A program made the translations under genes and the position numbers. Shown here one piece after another: positions 9,598-18,861 of a stretch of DNA of 64,000 nt. The DNA lies in NCBI RefSeq assembly GCF_001591585.1, contig NZ_BCVE01000007.1, positions 62,001 to 126,000 on the forward strand, given 5' to 3'. The notes under the pieces are model-generated. The model was not told the DNA's origin. It made no database searches and worked only from the letters and a program-made list of their open reading frames with translations. Numbering within the stretch: the first letter of the stretch is position 1; every line of letters starts with the position of its first letter. This DNA is from Niallia circulans NBRC 13626 (lineage in GTDB: Bacteria; Bacillota; Bacilli; Bacillales; Cytobacillaceae).

Positions 9598-10446
9598 TTA
9601 TTTCACAGACCCTTCCGTAATACTTGATATAAATAATCGGTTAAATAATAAGAAAATGACTAATAATGGAACAGTTGCCCAGAACACACCAGATAAAATC
9701 ATACCGAAATCAATATTATGAGTATTGCCCAACTGTGCCAATGCAACTTGAATAGTATACATTTCCGGATCTCTTAAAACCGTAAACTGCCATAAGAACT
9801 CTCCCCAAACAGCAGTAAATACAATAATCCCAAGAGTAGCAAACGCTGGTAAGATAATCGGTAATACAATTCCCCAATAGATACGGAAATTCGAACACCC
9901 ATCTAATTTCGCTGCTTCTATTAATTCATCAGGAACACCCTCGGATATATATTGGCGCATTAGAAATATCCCTAAAGGATTTAAAAAGGATACAATCATA
10001 ACTCCTTGTAAGGTATCTAGAAGTCCTATTTTAGAAATTAAGAAGTATTGTGGGATTAACCCTAATTGCGGTGGAATAATCATGGTTACCAAAATCGCAA
10101 TAAAAAATATGTTTCTTCCCGGGAATCTAAATTTAGCAAAAGCAAAGCCTGCTAATGAACTAATGAGTAGTACTATGATTGTTACAACCAAACACAGTAT
10201 AAATGAATTCCACATCCCACCAAAAAAATCAATTTGACTTAATACCTTTTTAAAGTTTTCAACCAGCATATTTCCTGGTGTTAAAGTTGGCGGGATTGAA
10301 TTGTAGGCAGCACTCGGTCTTGTTGCCATGACAAACATCCAGTAAAATGGAAACAACGAAACGATAGCAGCAATAAATAAAAATAAGTAAATGGATAATC
10401 TGCCTATGGAAAACTTTTTCCGTTTTCTTTTGTCATGTTTACTCAT
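9598..10446 (-). CDS. Carbohydrate ABC transporter permease (MalG type)
   Basis: A 282-residue inner-membrane permease with about six helices. The EAA loop that contacts the ATPase reads LIEAAKLDGCSNFRIYWGIV near residue 180, typical of CUT1 sugar permeases. Its ATG overlaps the stop of the upstream permease (ATGA), so the pair is translationally coupled. Like many CUT1 operons this one has no ATPase gene; the energising subunit is presumably a shared MsmX-type protein encoded elsewhere (inference). Substrate unknown, but the cluster includes a kinase that would act on a glycoside or monosaccharide. Confidence 0.9.
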   Translation of the reverse strand: MSKHDKRKRKKFSIGRLSIYLFLFIAAIVSLFPFYWMFVMATRPSAAYNSIPPTLTPGNMLVENFKKVLSQIDFFGGMWNSFILCLVVTIIVLLISSLAGFAFAKFRFPGRNIFFIAILVTMIIPPQLGLIPQYFLISKIGLLDTLQGVMIVSFLNPLGIFLMRQYISEGVPDELIEAAKLDGCSNFRIYWGIVLPIILPAFATLGIIVFTAVWGEFLWQFTVLRDPEMYTIQVALAQLGNTHNIDFGMILSGVFWATVPLLVIFLLFNRLFISSITEGSVK

Positions 10447-11426
10447 TTATCCACACCTCTCTTTTTTCTTCCAAATCCTTGCGTTAAACTTAAGTTTATG
10501 ACAGCAAATAATGAAATGATAACCAATAGAATGATTGCAGTTGCGGATGCTGTTCCAAATGACTGCAATTTAAATGCATCTCTATACAAGTACATAACAA
10601 TTGTCATAGCTTCGTCCCTTGTGAAAGCATCAGTTCCTAAAAATACAGTCGGTTCAGAGAATAACTGCATGGCACCAACTGTTGAAGTGAATACCGTTAG
10701 GATAATAAATGGTTTCATCATTGGGATGGTAATGTAAAAAAGCTGATGAAATTTATTGGCACCATCAATGGTAGCTGCCTCGTATAAATCATTTGGTATA
10801 CCTTGAATTCCAGCTAGATAGATAATCGTGTTATATCCTACCCACCGCCAGAACACCATAATGGATATCGCAATTTTCGTTCCCCATTCAGAGGCTGCCC
10901 AATGGATTGGGTCAAGTCCAAAGAAATGAGTTAATACATAATTGGCTAAAGAAGATTCATGATTACTGAATAACACACTAAAGATAAGGGCTACAGCAAC
11001 CATTGAAGTTAAATAGGGCATAAAAATTGTTACACGAAAGAAACTTTTAAACTTAAGAAAAGCCATATTCAACAAATAAGCTAAAATAAGGCCGACGACT
11101 AACTGTGGAGCTGTTCCCATAATTCCTATAATTATCGTATTATAAACTGATTTCCAAAATAGAGGATCTGTTAGTACAGTCTCAAAATTAGCCAGTCCGT
11201 TAAATGTCATCGGGCTTAAGCCATTCCATTTTTGAAAGGCTAGGTAAATACTAAAAAGCATAGGATATAGGCCGATAACTGCAAAAATTATGAAGAAAGG
11301 CGCTATATATAAATATCCTGACAGCATATCCTTTTTTTGCTCAGACCTAAATTTTTTCTGCTTTTTATGAATAGGCTGCTTCTTACTGATAGTGTTCACA
11401 GTTTCCTTATTACTGATAGGATTCAT
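10443..11426 (-). CDS. Carbohydrate ABC transporter permease (MalF type)
   Basis: A 327-residue CUT1 permease with a basic cytosolic N-terminus (about 30 residues, many K/Q) followed by six membrane segments. The EAA motif LYEAATIDGANKFHQLF lies in the C-terminal third. The start at 11426 is preceded by GAGGTGG at good spacing; an upstream in-frame ATG at 11495 gives a non-homologous extension and no SD. It is separated from the binding-protein gene by about 235 bp containing a stem-loop, and overlaps the next permease by 4 nt. Confidence 0.9.
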   Translation of the reverse strand: MNPISNKETVNTISKKQPIHKKQKKFRSEQKKDMLSGYLYIAPFFIIFAVIGLYPMLFSIYLAFQKWNGLSPMTFNGLANFETVLTDPLFWKSVYNTIIIGIMGTAPQLVVGLILAYLLNMAFLKFKSFFRVTIFMPYLTSMVAVALIFSVLFSNHESSLANYVLTHFFGLDPIHWAASEWGTKIAISIMVFWRWVGYNTIIYLAGIQGIPNDLYEAATIDGANKFHQLFYITIPMMKPFIILTVFTSTVGAMQLFSEPTVFLGTDAFTRDEAMTIVMYLYRDAFKLQSFGTASATAIILLVIISLFAVINLSLTQGFGRKKRGVDK

Positions 11427-11536
11427 TTCCCCACCTCTTTTCATATTCAAGGGAGCATGGTACCATATAAACGTCCAAACTTCCCTATCTATCAATCACT
11501 ATTCTTTTTCCTCACAAAAAAACCAATATGTGAAGA

Positions 11537-11605
11537 ATCGCCGGCCTACCACAAACCTTTTTCTCGCTAGAGGCTCGTATGTGTAAGCCGACCGATTTTT
11601 TCGTA
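11537..11605. other. Intercistronic stem-loop between binding protein and permease
   Basis: ATCGCCGGCCTAC pairs imperfectly with GTAAGCCGACCGAT about 35 nt away. In the direction of the operon there is no T-run after it. Such hairpins after the binding-protein gene commonly stabilise its mRNA so that binding protein exceeds permease. I infer that role here from position and structure only. Confidence 0.5.
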
Positions 11606-11661
11606 TTATTTAAAAGTAAGTAGATTTTAGTGACCCTGTTTTTTATAGAACAAATATTAGA

Positions 11662-12957
11662 TTAACGGCTTAATAAATCTTCTGCGCGCTTCACTGCAGC
11701 TTTCCATTCTTTTTCTGGATCTGCTCCTTTATTTTGGACATTCTTAAGCGCATTCAATACTTCGCTGTGGATGGAAGCATATTTTTCACCTTTATATCCT
11801 ATGCCACTAATGTCCTTTGCAGCTTCTGCAAATACTGGAGCTGTTGCTTGACCACCAAAGAATTCATCTGCATTCGTCTTAAATTCTTCCATATCATATA
11901 CAGATTGGGCAGATGGGAATAATCCATGGCTTTGGAATGATTTTAATTGATTTTCTGGTGATACAAGCCATTCAATAAAATCATAAGCTTCTTGGGAATG
12001 TTTTGTTTCAGATGGTACAGCAATGTATGAACCACCCCAGTTTGCAGCAAACTCAGTTGGTAATGTAGCAACTCTCCATTTTCCTACAGCATCAGGAGCA
12101 TTTCCTTCCATCCATCCTTTTAACCATCCTGCTCCTAACTCTGCCGCAAATTCACCTTTGTTAACGGCATTTGCCCACTCTGGAGTCCACATATCATATT
12201 TACCTATGATTCCAAGTTCATTTAAGCGAATAGCATAGTCATATGCTTTTTTCACGTCACTGTCTGCTCCTAAATTTAATTTATTATCAGTAGTCAAGTA
12301 AGCTGTTTCGGCAGAATCTAGATAAGCTCTATATGCCATTTCAATACTATCAACAAATGGCAATTTTGTTTTCTCTTTAACTTGTAATCCAGCTTTTTCA
12401 AATGCTTCAGGTGAATTAATCAGATTGGCTACTTCCTGTGGATCAGTTGGAAGTCCCGCTTTTTCAAATACGTCTGTTCGGTAGTACAACCCTTTAGGTC
12501 CAATATCTGTAGGAAGACCAAATAAGAAATCTCCGTCCTGGTTTTCCCCACTCTTCCATTTCCAATCCAAGTACTGGTCTTTCACATCTTTCGCACCAAG
12601 ATCATATAAATTTTCGAAACGATCTTGAGCCACTTTAAAACGGTCAAATTGGTCAATCTCTAACATTGTAATATCAGGTGCACCGCTACCAGCAGATAAT
12701 GCGGTAAAAAGCGCATCATGATGATCAGCTGTTTCAGATGCTTTTACTTTAATTTTAATATTTGGGTTTTCTTTCTCGTATTCTTTTGCTAAATCCTCAT
12801 AACCAGTCGAGCCAAATGTCCAAAAATCCAACGTGATTTTTTCATCTTTACCACTCGTTTTACTTGATGTATCATTCCCACTACAAGCAGTTAAAGACAG
12901 TGCAAGCAATGACGATAAACCTAAGGCAGCAAACTTTTTCATTCTTTTCAAAATCAT
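11662..12957 (-). CDS. Sugar ABC transporter substrate-binding lipoprotein
   Basis: A 431-residue extracytoplasmic solute-binding protein of the CUT1 (MalE-like) class. It has a basic start, hydrophobic signal segment and lipobox LSLTAC at about residues 20-25, so it should be lipid-anchored to the outer face of the membrane. The body shows the family features LDFWTFGSTGYEDLAKEY near 45 and a tryptophan-rich ligand region. It is the first gene of the operon with the two permeases, LacI regulator and ROK kinase. The exact start is uncertain: a G-rich SD lies only 2 nt before the first ATG, so an in-frame TTG two codons later (8-nt spacing) may be used. Ligand unknown. Confidence 0.9.
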   Translation of the reverse strand: MILKRMKKFAALGLSSLLALSLTACSGNDTSSKTSGKDEKITLDFWTFGSTGYEDLAKEYEKENPNIKIKVKASETADHHDALFTALSAGSGAPDITMLEIDQFDRFKVAQDRFENLYDLGAKDVKDQYLDWKWKSGENQDGDFLFGLPTDIGPKGLYYRTDVFEKAGLPTDPQEVANLINSPEAFEKAGLQVKEKTKLPFVDSIEMAYRAYLDSAETAYLTTDNKLNLGADSDVKKAYDYAIRLNELGIIGKYDMWTPEWANAVNKGEFAAELGAGWLKGWMEGNAPDAVGKWRVATLPTEFAANWGGSYIAVPSETKHSQEAYDFIEWLVSPENQLKSFQSHGLFPSAQSVYDMEEFKTNADEFFGGQATAPVFAEAAKDISGIGYKGEKYASIHSEVLNALKNVQNKGADPEKEWKAAVKRAEDLLSR

Positions 12958-13053
12958 AACCCCCCAAATTATTTAATATTTTAATAGTTTTTCACAAATA
13001 TGAGATTTCTATAAAGAAATGAACACCCCCAAAAATGATAGATTTCAATTTCA

Positions 13054-13069
13054 ACGAAATCGGTTTCGT
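13054..13069. promoter_or_regulatory. Candidate LacI-family operator 1
   Basis: The palindrome ACGAAATCGGTTTCGT is typical of LacI/GalR operators with a central CG. It lies about 30 nt downstream of the predicted -10 of the sugar operon, where a bound repressor would block transcription. A related site stands at 13233-13246. Confidence 0.65.
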
Positions 13070-13079
13070 AAACAATTAA

Positions 13080-13093
13080 AGAAATCGCTTACA
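13080..13093 (-). promoter_or_regulatory. Catabolite-responsive element (cre) of the sugar operon
   Basis: On the minus strand TGTAAGCGATTTCT matches the CcpA consensus TGWAANCGNTNWCA at all but the last base. It lies just downstream of the -10 box, a position where CcpA represses. Known biology of CcpA in Bacillaceae supports glucose repression of this operon. Confidence 0.7.
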
Positions 13094-13099
13094 AAACAT

Positions 13100-13128
13100 A
13101 TAATAATATCATTACTTCCAAAAATCAA
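13100..13128 (-). promoter_or_regulatory. Sigma-A promoter of the sugar ABC operon
   Basis: TTGATT (13128-13123), a 17-nt spacer and TATTAT (13105-13100) form a good vegetative promoter about 140 nt upstream of the binding-protein gene. The cre and operator 1 follow immediately downstream. Confidence 0.65.
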
Positions 13129-13232
13129 CATAAAAATAACCAATTTACAGAATTTTTTTTAAAAAATATGTGGTTTTAATTTATTTATTCAATATTCCCG
13201 CCATAAATAGTGACTTCACAAGAATTACTATT

Positions 13233-13246
13233 CGAAACCGTTTTCG
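13233..13246. promoter_or_regulatory. Candidate LacI-family operator 2
   Basis: CGAAACCGTTTTCG is a second palindrome of the same type as operator 1, about 180 bp further upstream of the promoter. No gene is transcribed rightward from here, so it may be an auxiliary site for repression by looping. Confidence 0.55.
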
Positions 13247-13413
13247 CAATAATATACTGTTATCTCTTACATCCGCTACGAAAATGCAAATAAAGTAACA
13301 AATTTTAATAACGCAAAAGAAGCTAGGACAAATGGATAAAAACGAACGATCTCTAATTGAGTGTCGAAGCAATTTCGTTCCCATACACTACAGACACACG
13401 ATACGCCGAGAAG

Positions 13414-13580
13414 GTTGGGCGCTCGCCCCTTGTAAAGCGAAGTTTATTAGTCTTGCGGGTGATAACCCAAATTTTCTTTAATAAAATAAATATAAATTCC
13501 TAAACAATTATCGAATATTTTTTAATGTGTACGTATTATTGTTCGGGGTTATTTAGTTGAAAATACTTATGTCCCAGCTT
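13414..13580. repeat. Dispersed palindromic repeat, copy A
   Basis: The element reads, in order, a GC-rich box (GCGCTCGCC), AAAGCGAAGTTTATTAGTCTT, a left arm with AAACAATTATCGAA, a right arm with ATTATTGTTCGGGGTTAT, and TTATGTCCCAGCTT. Copies near 18.7 kb and 50.7 kb carry the same blocks in the opposite orientation. It fills the space between the sugar operon's regulatory region and the pheT terminator. Confidence 0.65.
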
Positions 13581-13585
13581 CAATT

Positions 13586-13622
13586 AAAAAACATCCCAGA
13601 ATTGAACTCTGGGATGTTTTTT
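13586..13622 (-). terminator. Terminator after pheT
   Basis: AACATCCCAGAGTT and AATTCTGGGATGTTTTTT form a strong stem with a short loop and T-run immediately after the pheT stop codon, in the direction of pheST transcription. Confidence 0.9.
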
Positions 13623-13629
13623 ATCCGCC

Positions 13630-16044
13630 TCAGCCTCTTAGCGAAGCACCAGCTTTTTCTTCTACTGCAGCAAGTACTTTATCATGAGTCTTGCTAATCA
13701 TTTCATCTGTTAATGTTTGTTCTGGATCAAAATATGTTAAGGAGAATGCAATCGATTTTTTGCCTGCTTCCATTTTTTCACCCTCATATAAATCAAACAC
13801 TTGAACATCTTTTAGTAACTTTCCACCAGCTTCAATAATAATTTCTTGAAGACTACCAGCTAACACGTCCTTCTCTACAACAAGTGCTATATCTCTTGTT
13901 ACATACGGGAAACGAGGGATGGACGTATAATGTAATGCTTCTACTTCTACAGCAAATAACTTACTTAGGTCTAGTTCGAAACAATACGTTTCTTTTAAAT
14001 CTAAATCATTTTGCATTTGCGGATGCACTTGGCCGACAAATCCAATGATCTCCCCATTAAGGACGATTTCAGCTGTTCTTCCTGGATGCATTCCATCCAA
14101 TTCCGCTCTAGCAAATGTAATTTGCTCATGAACACCTAACTTTTGGAATAACCCTTCTAATACCCCTTTTACAACAAAGAAATCAACAGTTTTCTTCTCT
14201 CCTTGCCATGGATGCATACTCCAAATGCCTGTAACTGCACCAGCTAAATGTTCTTTTTCCTCGGGAAGCTCCTGTTCTCCATTCGCTAAGAAGACAACCC
14301 CTGTTTCATAAACAGCTATGTTTTCATTTTGTCTTGCTGCATTGTATTTAAGCACCTCTAACAGCTGCGGCACGATGCTTTGACGTAATAATGCACGTTC
14401 TTCACTCATTGGCATTGCAAGTTTGATTGGGTTTCTTTTCTCTAAAGCAAAGCTATGCACTTTCGCTTCATTTGTTAATGAATAGGTAATTGCTTGATAT
14501 AATCCAGCTGACTCTAAATATCTGCGTGCCATACGACGTTTTTTCTGATAAGCAGTTAAAGAACCTGGTGTAGCCGCACCTATTGGCAATGTTTTCGGCA
14601 GGTTATCATAGCCATAAAGACGGGCAACCTCTTCGATTAAATCTGCCTCGATAACAATATCATTTCTTCTTGTTGGCACAGTTACCGTGAATGTGTCACC
14701 TTCCATTTGTGTTGCAAATTGAAGACTATCAAAAATAGCCGTTACTGCATCCGTCTTTAATGTTGTTCCTAATGTTTGATTGATTTTTCCGAGCGTAATC
14801 GAAACTACTTTTGGCTCAGCAGTGAGTGTATCAACTGCGACTTCCCCTTCAAGCACTTCTCCGCCAGCATATAATTGTAATAATTGACAAGCTCTATCTG
14901 CAGCTTTACGTACTCGATTTGGATCAATTCCTTTTTCATATCTTGCGCTTGCTTCACTTCTTAAACCAATTACTTTAGAAGATCTGCGAATTACTTTACT
15001 GTCAAAATAAGCAGATTCTAATAAAACAGTAGTAGTGTCAGCTTGAACTTCAGAATTCGCACCACCCATTACACCAGCAACAGCTATTCCTTCTTTTCCG
15101 TTCGTAATAAGCAGATTATCTTCTGATAATGTTCTATCCGTTTCATCAAGTGTCGTAATTTTTTCGCCACTTTGTGCTCTTCTTACAAGAATTTCCTTTG
15201 AGCCAATTTTATCATAATCAAAGGCATGCAGCGGTTGACCATATTCTAGTAAAATATAGTTCGTAATATCGACCACATTGTTATGTGGGCGGATTCCTGC
15301 AGCCATTAATTTTCCTTGCATCCATAATGGAGATGGAGAGATTTTGATATTCTTAATTACTCTTGCTGTATATAATGGTACATCTGCATTCTCTTCTACT
15401 GAAACTTTAATATAATCAGATGCTTTTTCGTTAATTGTTGGATATTCTGTATTAGGTAATTTTACTTCTTTTTCTAAAATGGCAGCTACTTCATACGCTA
15501 CTCCAAGCATGCTTAAGCAATCAGCACGGTTTGGAGTTAACCCCAGTTCTAGTACGGCATCATTTCGTTGCAAATATTCTAATGCATTTTTTCCGACCTC
15601 TACATCACTTGGAAAAACAAAAATGCCTTGTGCATAGTCTTTTGCGACAATTTTCCCTTCGATACCAAGCTCTTGCAGGGAACAAATCATCCCGTTTGAT
15701 TCTTCCCCACGCAGCTTCGCTTTTTTAATTTTGAAGTTACCTGGAAGAACTGCGCCAACCTTTGCTACAGCTACCTTTTGGCCTTTATCTACATTAGGAG
15801 CGCCACAGATAATTTGGATTGGGTCTCCCTCGCCAACATCGACTAAACATTTATTTAATTTGTCTGCATTCGGATGTTGTTCACGCTCGACAACATAACC
15901 GATTACTACATTTTTAATTCCTTCATCAAGAACCTCGACGCCTTCTACCTCGATACCACTCTTTGTAATTTTTTCTGCTAATTCATTAGGACTTATGCCA
16001 TTTAAATCTACATATTCATTTAACCAATTATAGGATACTAACAT
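13630..16044 (-). CDS. pheT: Phenylalanine--tRNA ligase beta subunit
   Basis: An 804-residue PheT, the tRNA-binding and editing subunit of the (alpha-beta)2 enzyme that charges tRNA-Phe. Domains in order: an N-terminal tRNA-binding/EMAP-like domain (about 40-150, with [10 protein letters not shown]), the B3/B4 editing domain (about 210-380, [20 protein letters not shown]), B5 (about 405-480), a catalytic-like core, and the C-terminal FDX-ACB anticodon-binding domain (about 710-804, [16 protein letters not shown]). The length is standard for Bacillus. It starts 16 nt after pheS, sharing its T-box-controlled transcript, and ends at a strong terminator. Confidence 0.97.
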   Translation of the reverse strand: MLVSYNWLNEYVDLNGISPNELAEKITKSGIEVEGVEVLDEGIKNVVIGYVVEREQHPNADKLNKCLVDVGEGDPIQIICGAPNVDKGQKVAVAKVGAVLPGNFKIKKAKLRGEESNGMICSLQELGIEGKIVAKDYAQGIFVFPSDVEVGKNALEYLQRNDAVLELGLTPNRADCLSMLGVAYEVAAILEKEVKLPNTEYPTINEKASDYIKVSVEENADVPLYTARVIKNIKISPSPLWMQGKLMAAGIRPHNNVVDITNYILLEYGQPLHAFDYDKIGSKEILVRRAQSGEKITTLDETDRTLSEDNLLITNGKEGIAVAGVMGGANSEVQADTTTVLLESAYFDSKVIRRSSKVIGLRSEASARYEKGIDPNRVRKAADRACQLLQLYAGGEVLEGEVAVDTLTAEPKVVSITLGKINQTLGTTLKTDAVTAIFDSLQFATQMEGDTFTVTVPTRRNDIVIEADLIEEVARLYGYDNLPKTLPIGAATPGSLTAYQKKRRMARRYLESAGLYQAITYSLTNEAKVHSFALEKRNPIKLAMPMSEERALLRQSIVPQLLEVLKYNAARQNENIAVYETGVVFLANGEQELPEEKEHLAGAVTGIWSMHPWQGEKKTVDFFVVKGVLEGLFQKLGVHEQITFARAELDGMHPGRTAEIVLNGEIIGFVGQVHPQMQNDLDLKETYCFELDLSKLFAVEVEALHYTSIPRFPYVTRDIALVVEKDVLAGSLQEIIIEAGGKLLKDVQVFDLYEGEKMEAGKKSIAFSLTYFDPEQTLTDEMISKTHDKVLAAVEEKAGASLRG

Positions 16045-16060
16045 TTTTTCTCCTCCACCC

Positions 16061-17101
16061 TTAATATTCCGGTACTGAAAATTGTTTTAAGAAACGTACA
16101 TCATTTGTATAGAAATGACGAATATCATCAATTCCATATTTCAACATCGCAATTCGCTCTGGCCCCATTCCAAAGGCAAACCCAGAATATTTCTTAGAGT
16201 CAAAACCGGACATTTCCAATACATTTGGATGAACCATTCCAGCTCCTAAAATTTCAATCCAGCCTGTTTTTTTACACACACTGCAGCCAGCACCTTTACA
16301 GATAAAACAAGAAATGTCCACTTCAACAGAAGGCTCTGTGAATGGGAAAAAGCTTGGACGTAAACGGATTTCTCTATCTTCTCCAAACATTTTCTTTGCA
16401 AAAACTTCAAGCGTACCAATTAAATCACTCATACGAATGTTTTCATCAACCACAAGTCCTTCAATCTGCATAAATTGATGGGAGTGTGTCGCGTCATCAT
16501 TATCACGACGATATACTTTACCAGGACAAATAATCTTCACTGGTCCTTTCCCTTTATGTTTCTCTAATGTTCTTGCTTGCATTGGTGATGTTTGCGTTCG
16601 AAGTAACGTTTCTTCTGTAATATAGAATGAATCTTGCATATCCCTTGCTGGGTGATCCTTAGGCAGATTCAATGCTTCGAAATTATAGTAATCATTTTCC
16701 ACTTCTGGACCCTCTTCAATGGTATAGCCCATTCCAATAAATAAATCTTCAATTTCTTCTACGACTCTTGTTAGAGGATGGTGATTACCTGTAGAAACAG
16801 GACGACCAGGTAGAGTTATATCAATTGTTTCAGAAGCAATTTTTTCTTGAACGAGCGCTTCTTCTAACGCCTTTTGTTTAGCCTCAATGCGGCTAGTAAT
16901 TTCGTCACGAACAACGTTGACTAACGCCCCCATCTTTGGTCTTTCTTCAGCAGATAGTTTGCCCATTCCTTTTAATACTTCTGTAATTGGGCCTTTTTTT
17001 CCTAAATATGCGATACGAATTTCATTTAATTCTTTCATATCGTTACTGCTTTCAATGCGTGTTAGTGCTTCAGCTTGCAATTCTTTTAATTTATCCTCCA
17101 T
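16061..17101 (-). CDS. pheS: Phenylalanine--tRNA ligase alpha subunit
   Basis: A 346-residue catalytic subunit of PheRS. After an N-terminal coiled coil (about 1-90), class II synthetase motifs are visible: motif 1 around [14 protein letters not shown], motif 2 with [21 protein letters not shown] near 205, and motif 3 with [20 protein letters not shown] near 315. A zinc-like cluster [12 protein letters not shown] lies at about 265. It precedes pheT by 16 nt and follows a Phe-specific T-box leader, so expression should respond to uncharged tRNA-Phe. Confidence 0.97.
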   Translation of the reverse strand: MEDKLKELQAEALTRIESSNDMKELNEIRIAYLGKKGPITEVLKGMGKLSAEERPKMGALVNVVRDEITSRIEAKQKALEEALVQEKIASETIDITLPGRPVSTGNHHPLTRVVEEIEDLFIGMGYTIEEGPEVENDYYNFEALNLPKDHPARDMQDSFYITEETLLRTQTSPMQARTLEKHKGKGPVKIICPGKVYRRDNDDATHSHQFMQIEGLVVDENIRMSDLIGTLEVFAKKMFGEDREIRLRPSFFPFTEPSVEVDISCFICKGAGCSVCKKTGWIEILGAGMVHPNVLEMSGFDSKKYSGFAFGMGPERIAMLKYGIDDIRHFYTNDVRFLKQFSVPEY

Positions 17102-17129
17102 TACATTTCCTCCTTATATATGGTTTGTT

Positions 17130-17436
17130 CTCGCATGAAAATTGGCATAAAAAAACCCCATCCCCAAAAAGGGACGAGGTTATTGTCGCGGTACCACCCT
17201 AATTAACTTGTATGTATAATAAAAACAAGTTCACTTCATTTGGATAACGGTAGTCTATACCGGTACATCTTTACATCTTTCTAAAACAAGAAAAATGGTC
17301 CCGATGCCGACTCAGGAGGTGAACTTCATTCATGTTTTTAATAAAAATGCTTACAGTCTGCGGCATTTTCTCCCTTAATTAAAAATCATCAATTACTTTT
17401 CTCCATCAATGTCTTTATTCATGTAATTTGATTTTA
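17130..17436 (-). ncRNA. T-box leader, Phe-specific, upstream of pheST
   Basis: The leader contains the conserved T-box sequence AGGGTGGTACCGCG (plus-strand 17187-17200), which pairs with the acceptor end of uncharged tRNA. This is followed by a terminator hairpin CGTCCCTTTTTGGGGATGG plus T-run (about 17145-17180). Upstream, Stem I contains the context GAAGTTCACC with specifier codon TTC (17323-17321), which reads tRNA-Phe. Uncharged tRNA-Phe stabilises the antiterminator and allows pheST transcription. Identification rests on sequence motifs and the downstream gene. Confidence 0.93.
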
Positions 17437-17465
17437 ATTATAATATATATCTAATTAGTTTTCAA
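17437..17465 (-). promoter_or_regulatory. Promoter of the pheST T-box transcript
   Basis: TTGAAA (17465-17460), a 17-nt spacer and a consensus TATAAT (17442-17437) lie just upstream of the T-box Stem I sequences, placing transcription start near 17430. Confidence 0.8.
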
Positions 17466-17498
17466 ATGCCTTTTTTGCTTTTGGTTGTAACTAACACA

Positions 17499-18245
17499 TT
17501 ATTTAAAATAATACATTAAAATACCTGCTGCCACTGCCACATTTAATGATTCACTTTTCCCGTAAATTGGTATATATAAGTTTGTATCAGTCTTACTTAA
17601 TACTTCTTTCCTTACACCATTGCCTTCATTCCCAACAATTAAACAAAATGAGGCTGTTTTTTCTATCTCCCGATAATCCCTGCCATTTTCAAGGGCAGTC
17701 CCATAAATGGGAATATTCCTTTCTTTTAATTCATCCATAAACGATGCTAAATTTGTTTTTATAATTGGCAAGTGAAAATGACTTCCTTGGCCTGATCGAA
17801 CTACCTTTGGATTATATATATCAACCGTTCCTTCTCCGATAATGACTGCATCGATCCCTGCTGCATCAGCTGTGCGGATAATCGTTCCCAAATTACCGGG
17901 ATCTTGAACTTGATCAATCGCAATAAAGGTTTGAGCAGTAGACAAAGTTTCTAAATGGCTTTGCTGCTTACATAAGGCCAGAATACCTTGGGGTGTTTCT
18001 GTATCTGAAAGTTCTTTAATAATCTCTTTTGTAACGATCGTTATCGGAGTATCTCCATAATCCCAAGCAGGTACATCTATCTCCTCTGAAACGATTAAAT
18101 CAATAATAGAATTTGCTTTGAATGCTTCTTCCACAAGATGAAAGCCTTCCACCAAAAACGTTTCCGTCTTATCTCTTTCCTTTTTTGTTAATCGTTTTTT
18201 CCATTCTTTAATTTGTGGATTTTTTACCGAAAGTATGTGTTTCAC
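17499..18245 (-). CDS. ysgA: TrmH/SpoU family RNA 2'-O-methyltransferase YsgA
   Basis: A 248-residue SPOUT-fold methyltransferase (TrmH/RlmB group) predicted to 2'-O-methylate rRNA or tRNA using S-adenosylmethionine. The N-terminal ~85 residues form the substrate-binding domain. The C-terminal half shows the three SpoU motifs: DPGNLGTIIRTADAAG near 117, SFCLIVGNEGNGV near 195, and IPIYGKSESLNVAVAAGIL at the end, which forms the trefoil knot. The exact RNA target cannot be read from sequence. It is located between pheS and the divergent sspI, as in B. subtilis. Confidence 0.92.
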   Translation of the reverse strand: MKHILSVKNPQIKEWKKRLTKKERDKTETFLVEGFHLVEEAFKANSIIDLIVSEEIDVPAWDYGDTPITIVTKEIIKELSDTETPQGILALCKQQSHLETLSTAQTFIAIDQVQDPGNLGTIIRTADAAGIDAVIIGEGTVDIYNPKVVRSGQGSHFHLPIIKTNLASFMDELKERNIPIYGTALENGRDYREIEKTASFCLIVGNEGNGVRKEVLSKTDTNLYIPIYGKSESLNVAVAAGILMYYFK

Positions 18246-18430
18246 TTGCTATTCTCCTTCACAATCACCAATTATTCTCTATTGCTTTTATTATAGCGTA
18301 AATAAAATACATAATAAACGCCATTAGTGAAATGCTAAAAATAGATATGTTTTACAAAAACTCTATTCCATATTATTCAATAAGGTGAATGGATATGGAT
18401 AGGTAACAATGAGAAAGAAGGGTGCTTATT

Positions 18431-18637
18431 ATGAATTTAAATTTACGTAATGCAATAATCCATAATGTTTCTGGCAATTCTCAAGATGAATTAAAAGATA
18501 CAATCGTGGATGCTATCCAAAACGGAGAAGAAAAAATGCTGCCTGGTTTAGGCGTTTTATTCGAAGTAATTTGGAAAAATTCTTCTGAAGAAGATAAAGT
18601 AGAAATGCTGCAGACATTAGAAAATGGACTAAAGTAA
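18431..18637 (+). CDS. sspI: Small acid-soluble spore protein I
   Basis: A 68-residue SspI, a minor SASP found in the spore core. The sequence is strongly conserved, with [16 protein letters not shown] at the start and [13 protein letters not shown] in the middle. The ATG at 18431 has AAGGG 8 nt upstream and aligns with the family start; a GTG at 18422 is in frame but would add three residues. It would be made in the forespore, although I could not define a sigma-G promoter with confidence. Its presence shows an endospore-former. The 3' end runs into a dispersed palindromic repeat that may terminate it. Confidence 0.95.
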   Translation: MNLNLRNAIIHNVSGNSQDELKDTIVDAIQNGEEKMLPGLGVLFEVIWKNSSEEDKVEMLQTLENGLK

Positions 18638-18649
18638 AAACAACTATTC

Positions 18650-18780
18650 CAATTATAAACCCGAACGATTATTGGGAAATGCCAATATAATAGGATTTTC
18701 TCATAATTATTCGGGTTTTTATTCATTAGAATAGAAGGTTAGACTGAATACACTTCACTTTCATCTGGCGAGCACTGAGC
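18650..18780. repeat. Dispersed palindromic repeat, copy B (sspI 3' hairpin)
   Basis: Arms AAACCCGAACGATTAT (18657 onward) and ATAATTATTCGGGTTTTT (to 18720) form a hairpin right after sspI and can act as its terminator. Beyond it, AGACTGAATACACTTCACTTTCAT and GGCGAGCACT match the blocks of copy A in reverse orientation and copy E in the same orientation. Confidence 0.65.
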
Positions 18781-18861
18781 CTCCCATAGGAGGAGGCTAC
18801 GTGTTTTTTCCTAATAAAGATTTTTCTTATAGAAATGTCAGCTTAGCCTTTTAACAAAAAA

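Noticed and set aside
10435-10737. 100-codon plus-strand frame inside the first permease gene
   Set aside because: Shadow of the permease; no SD or homology.
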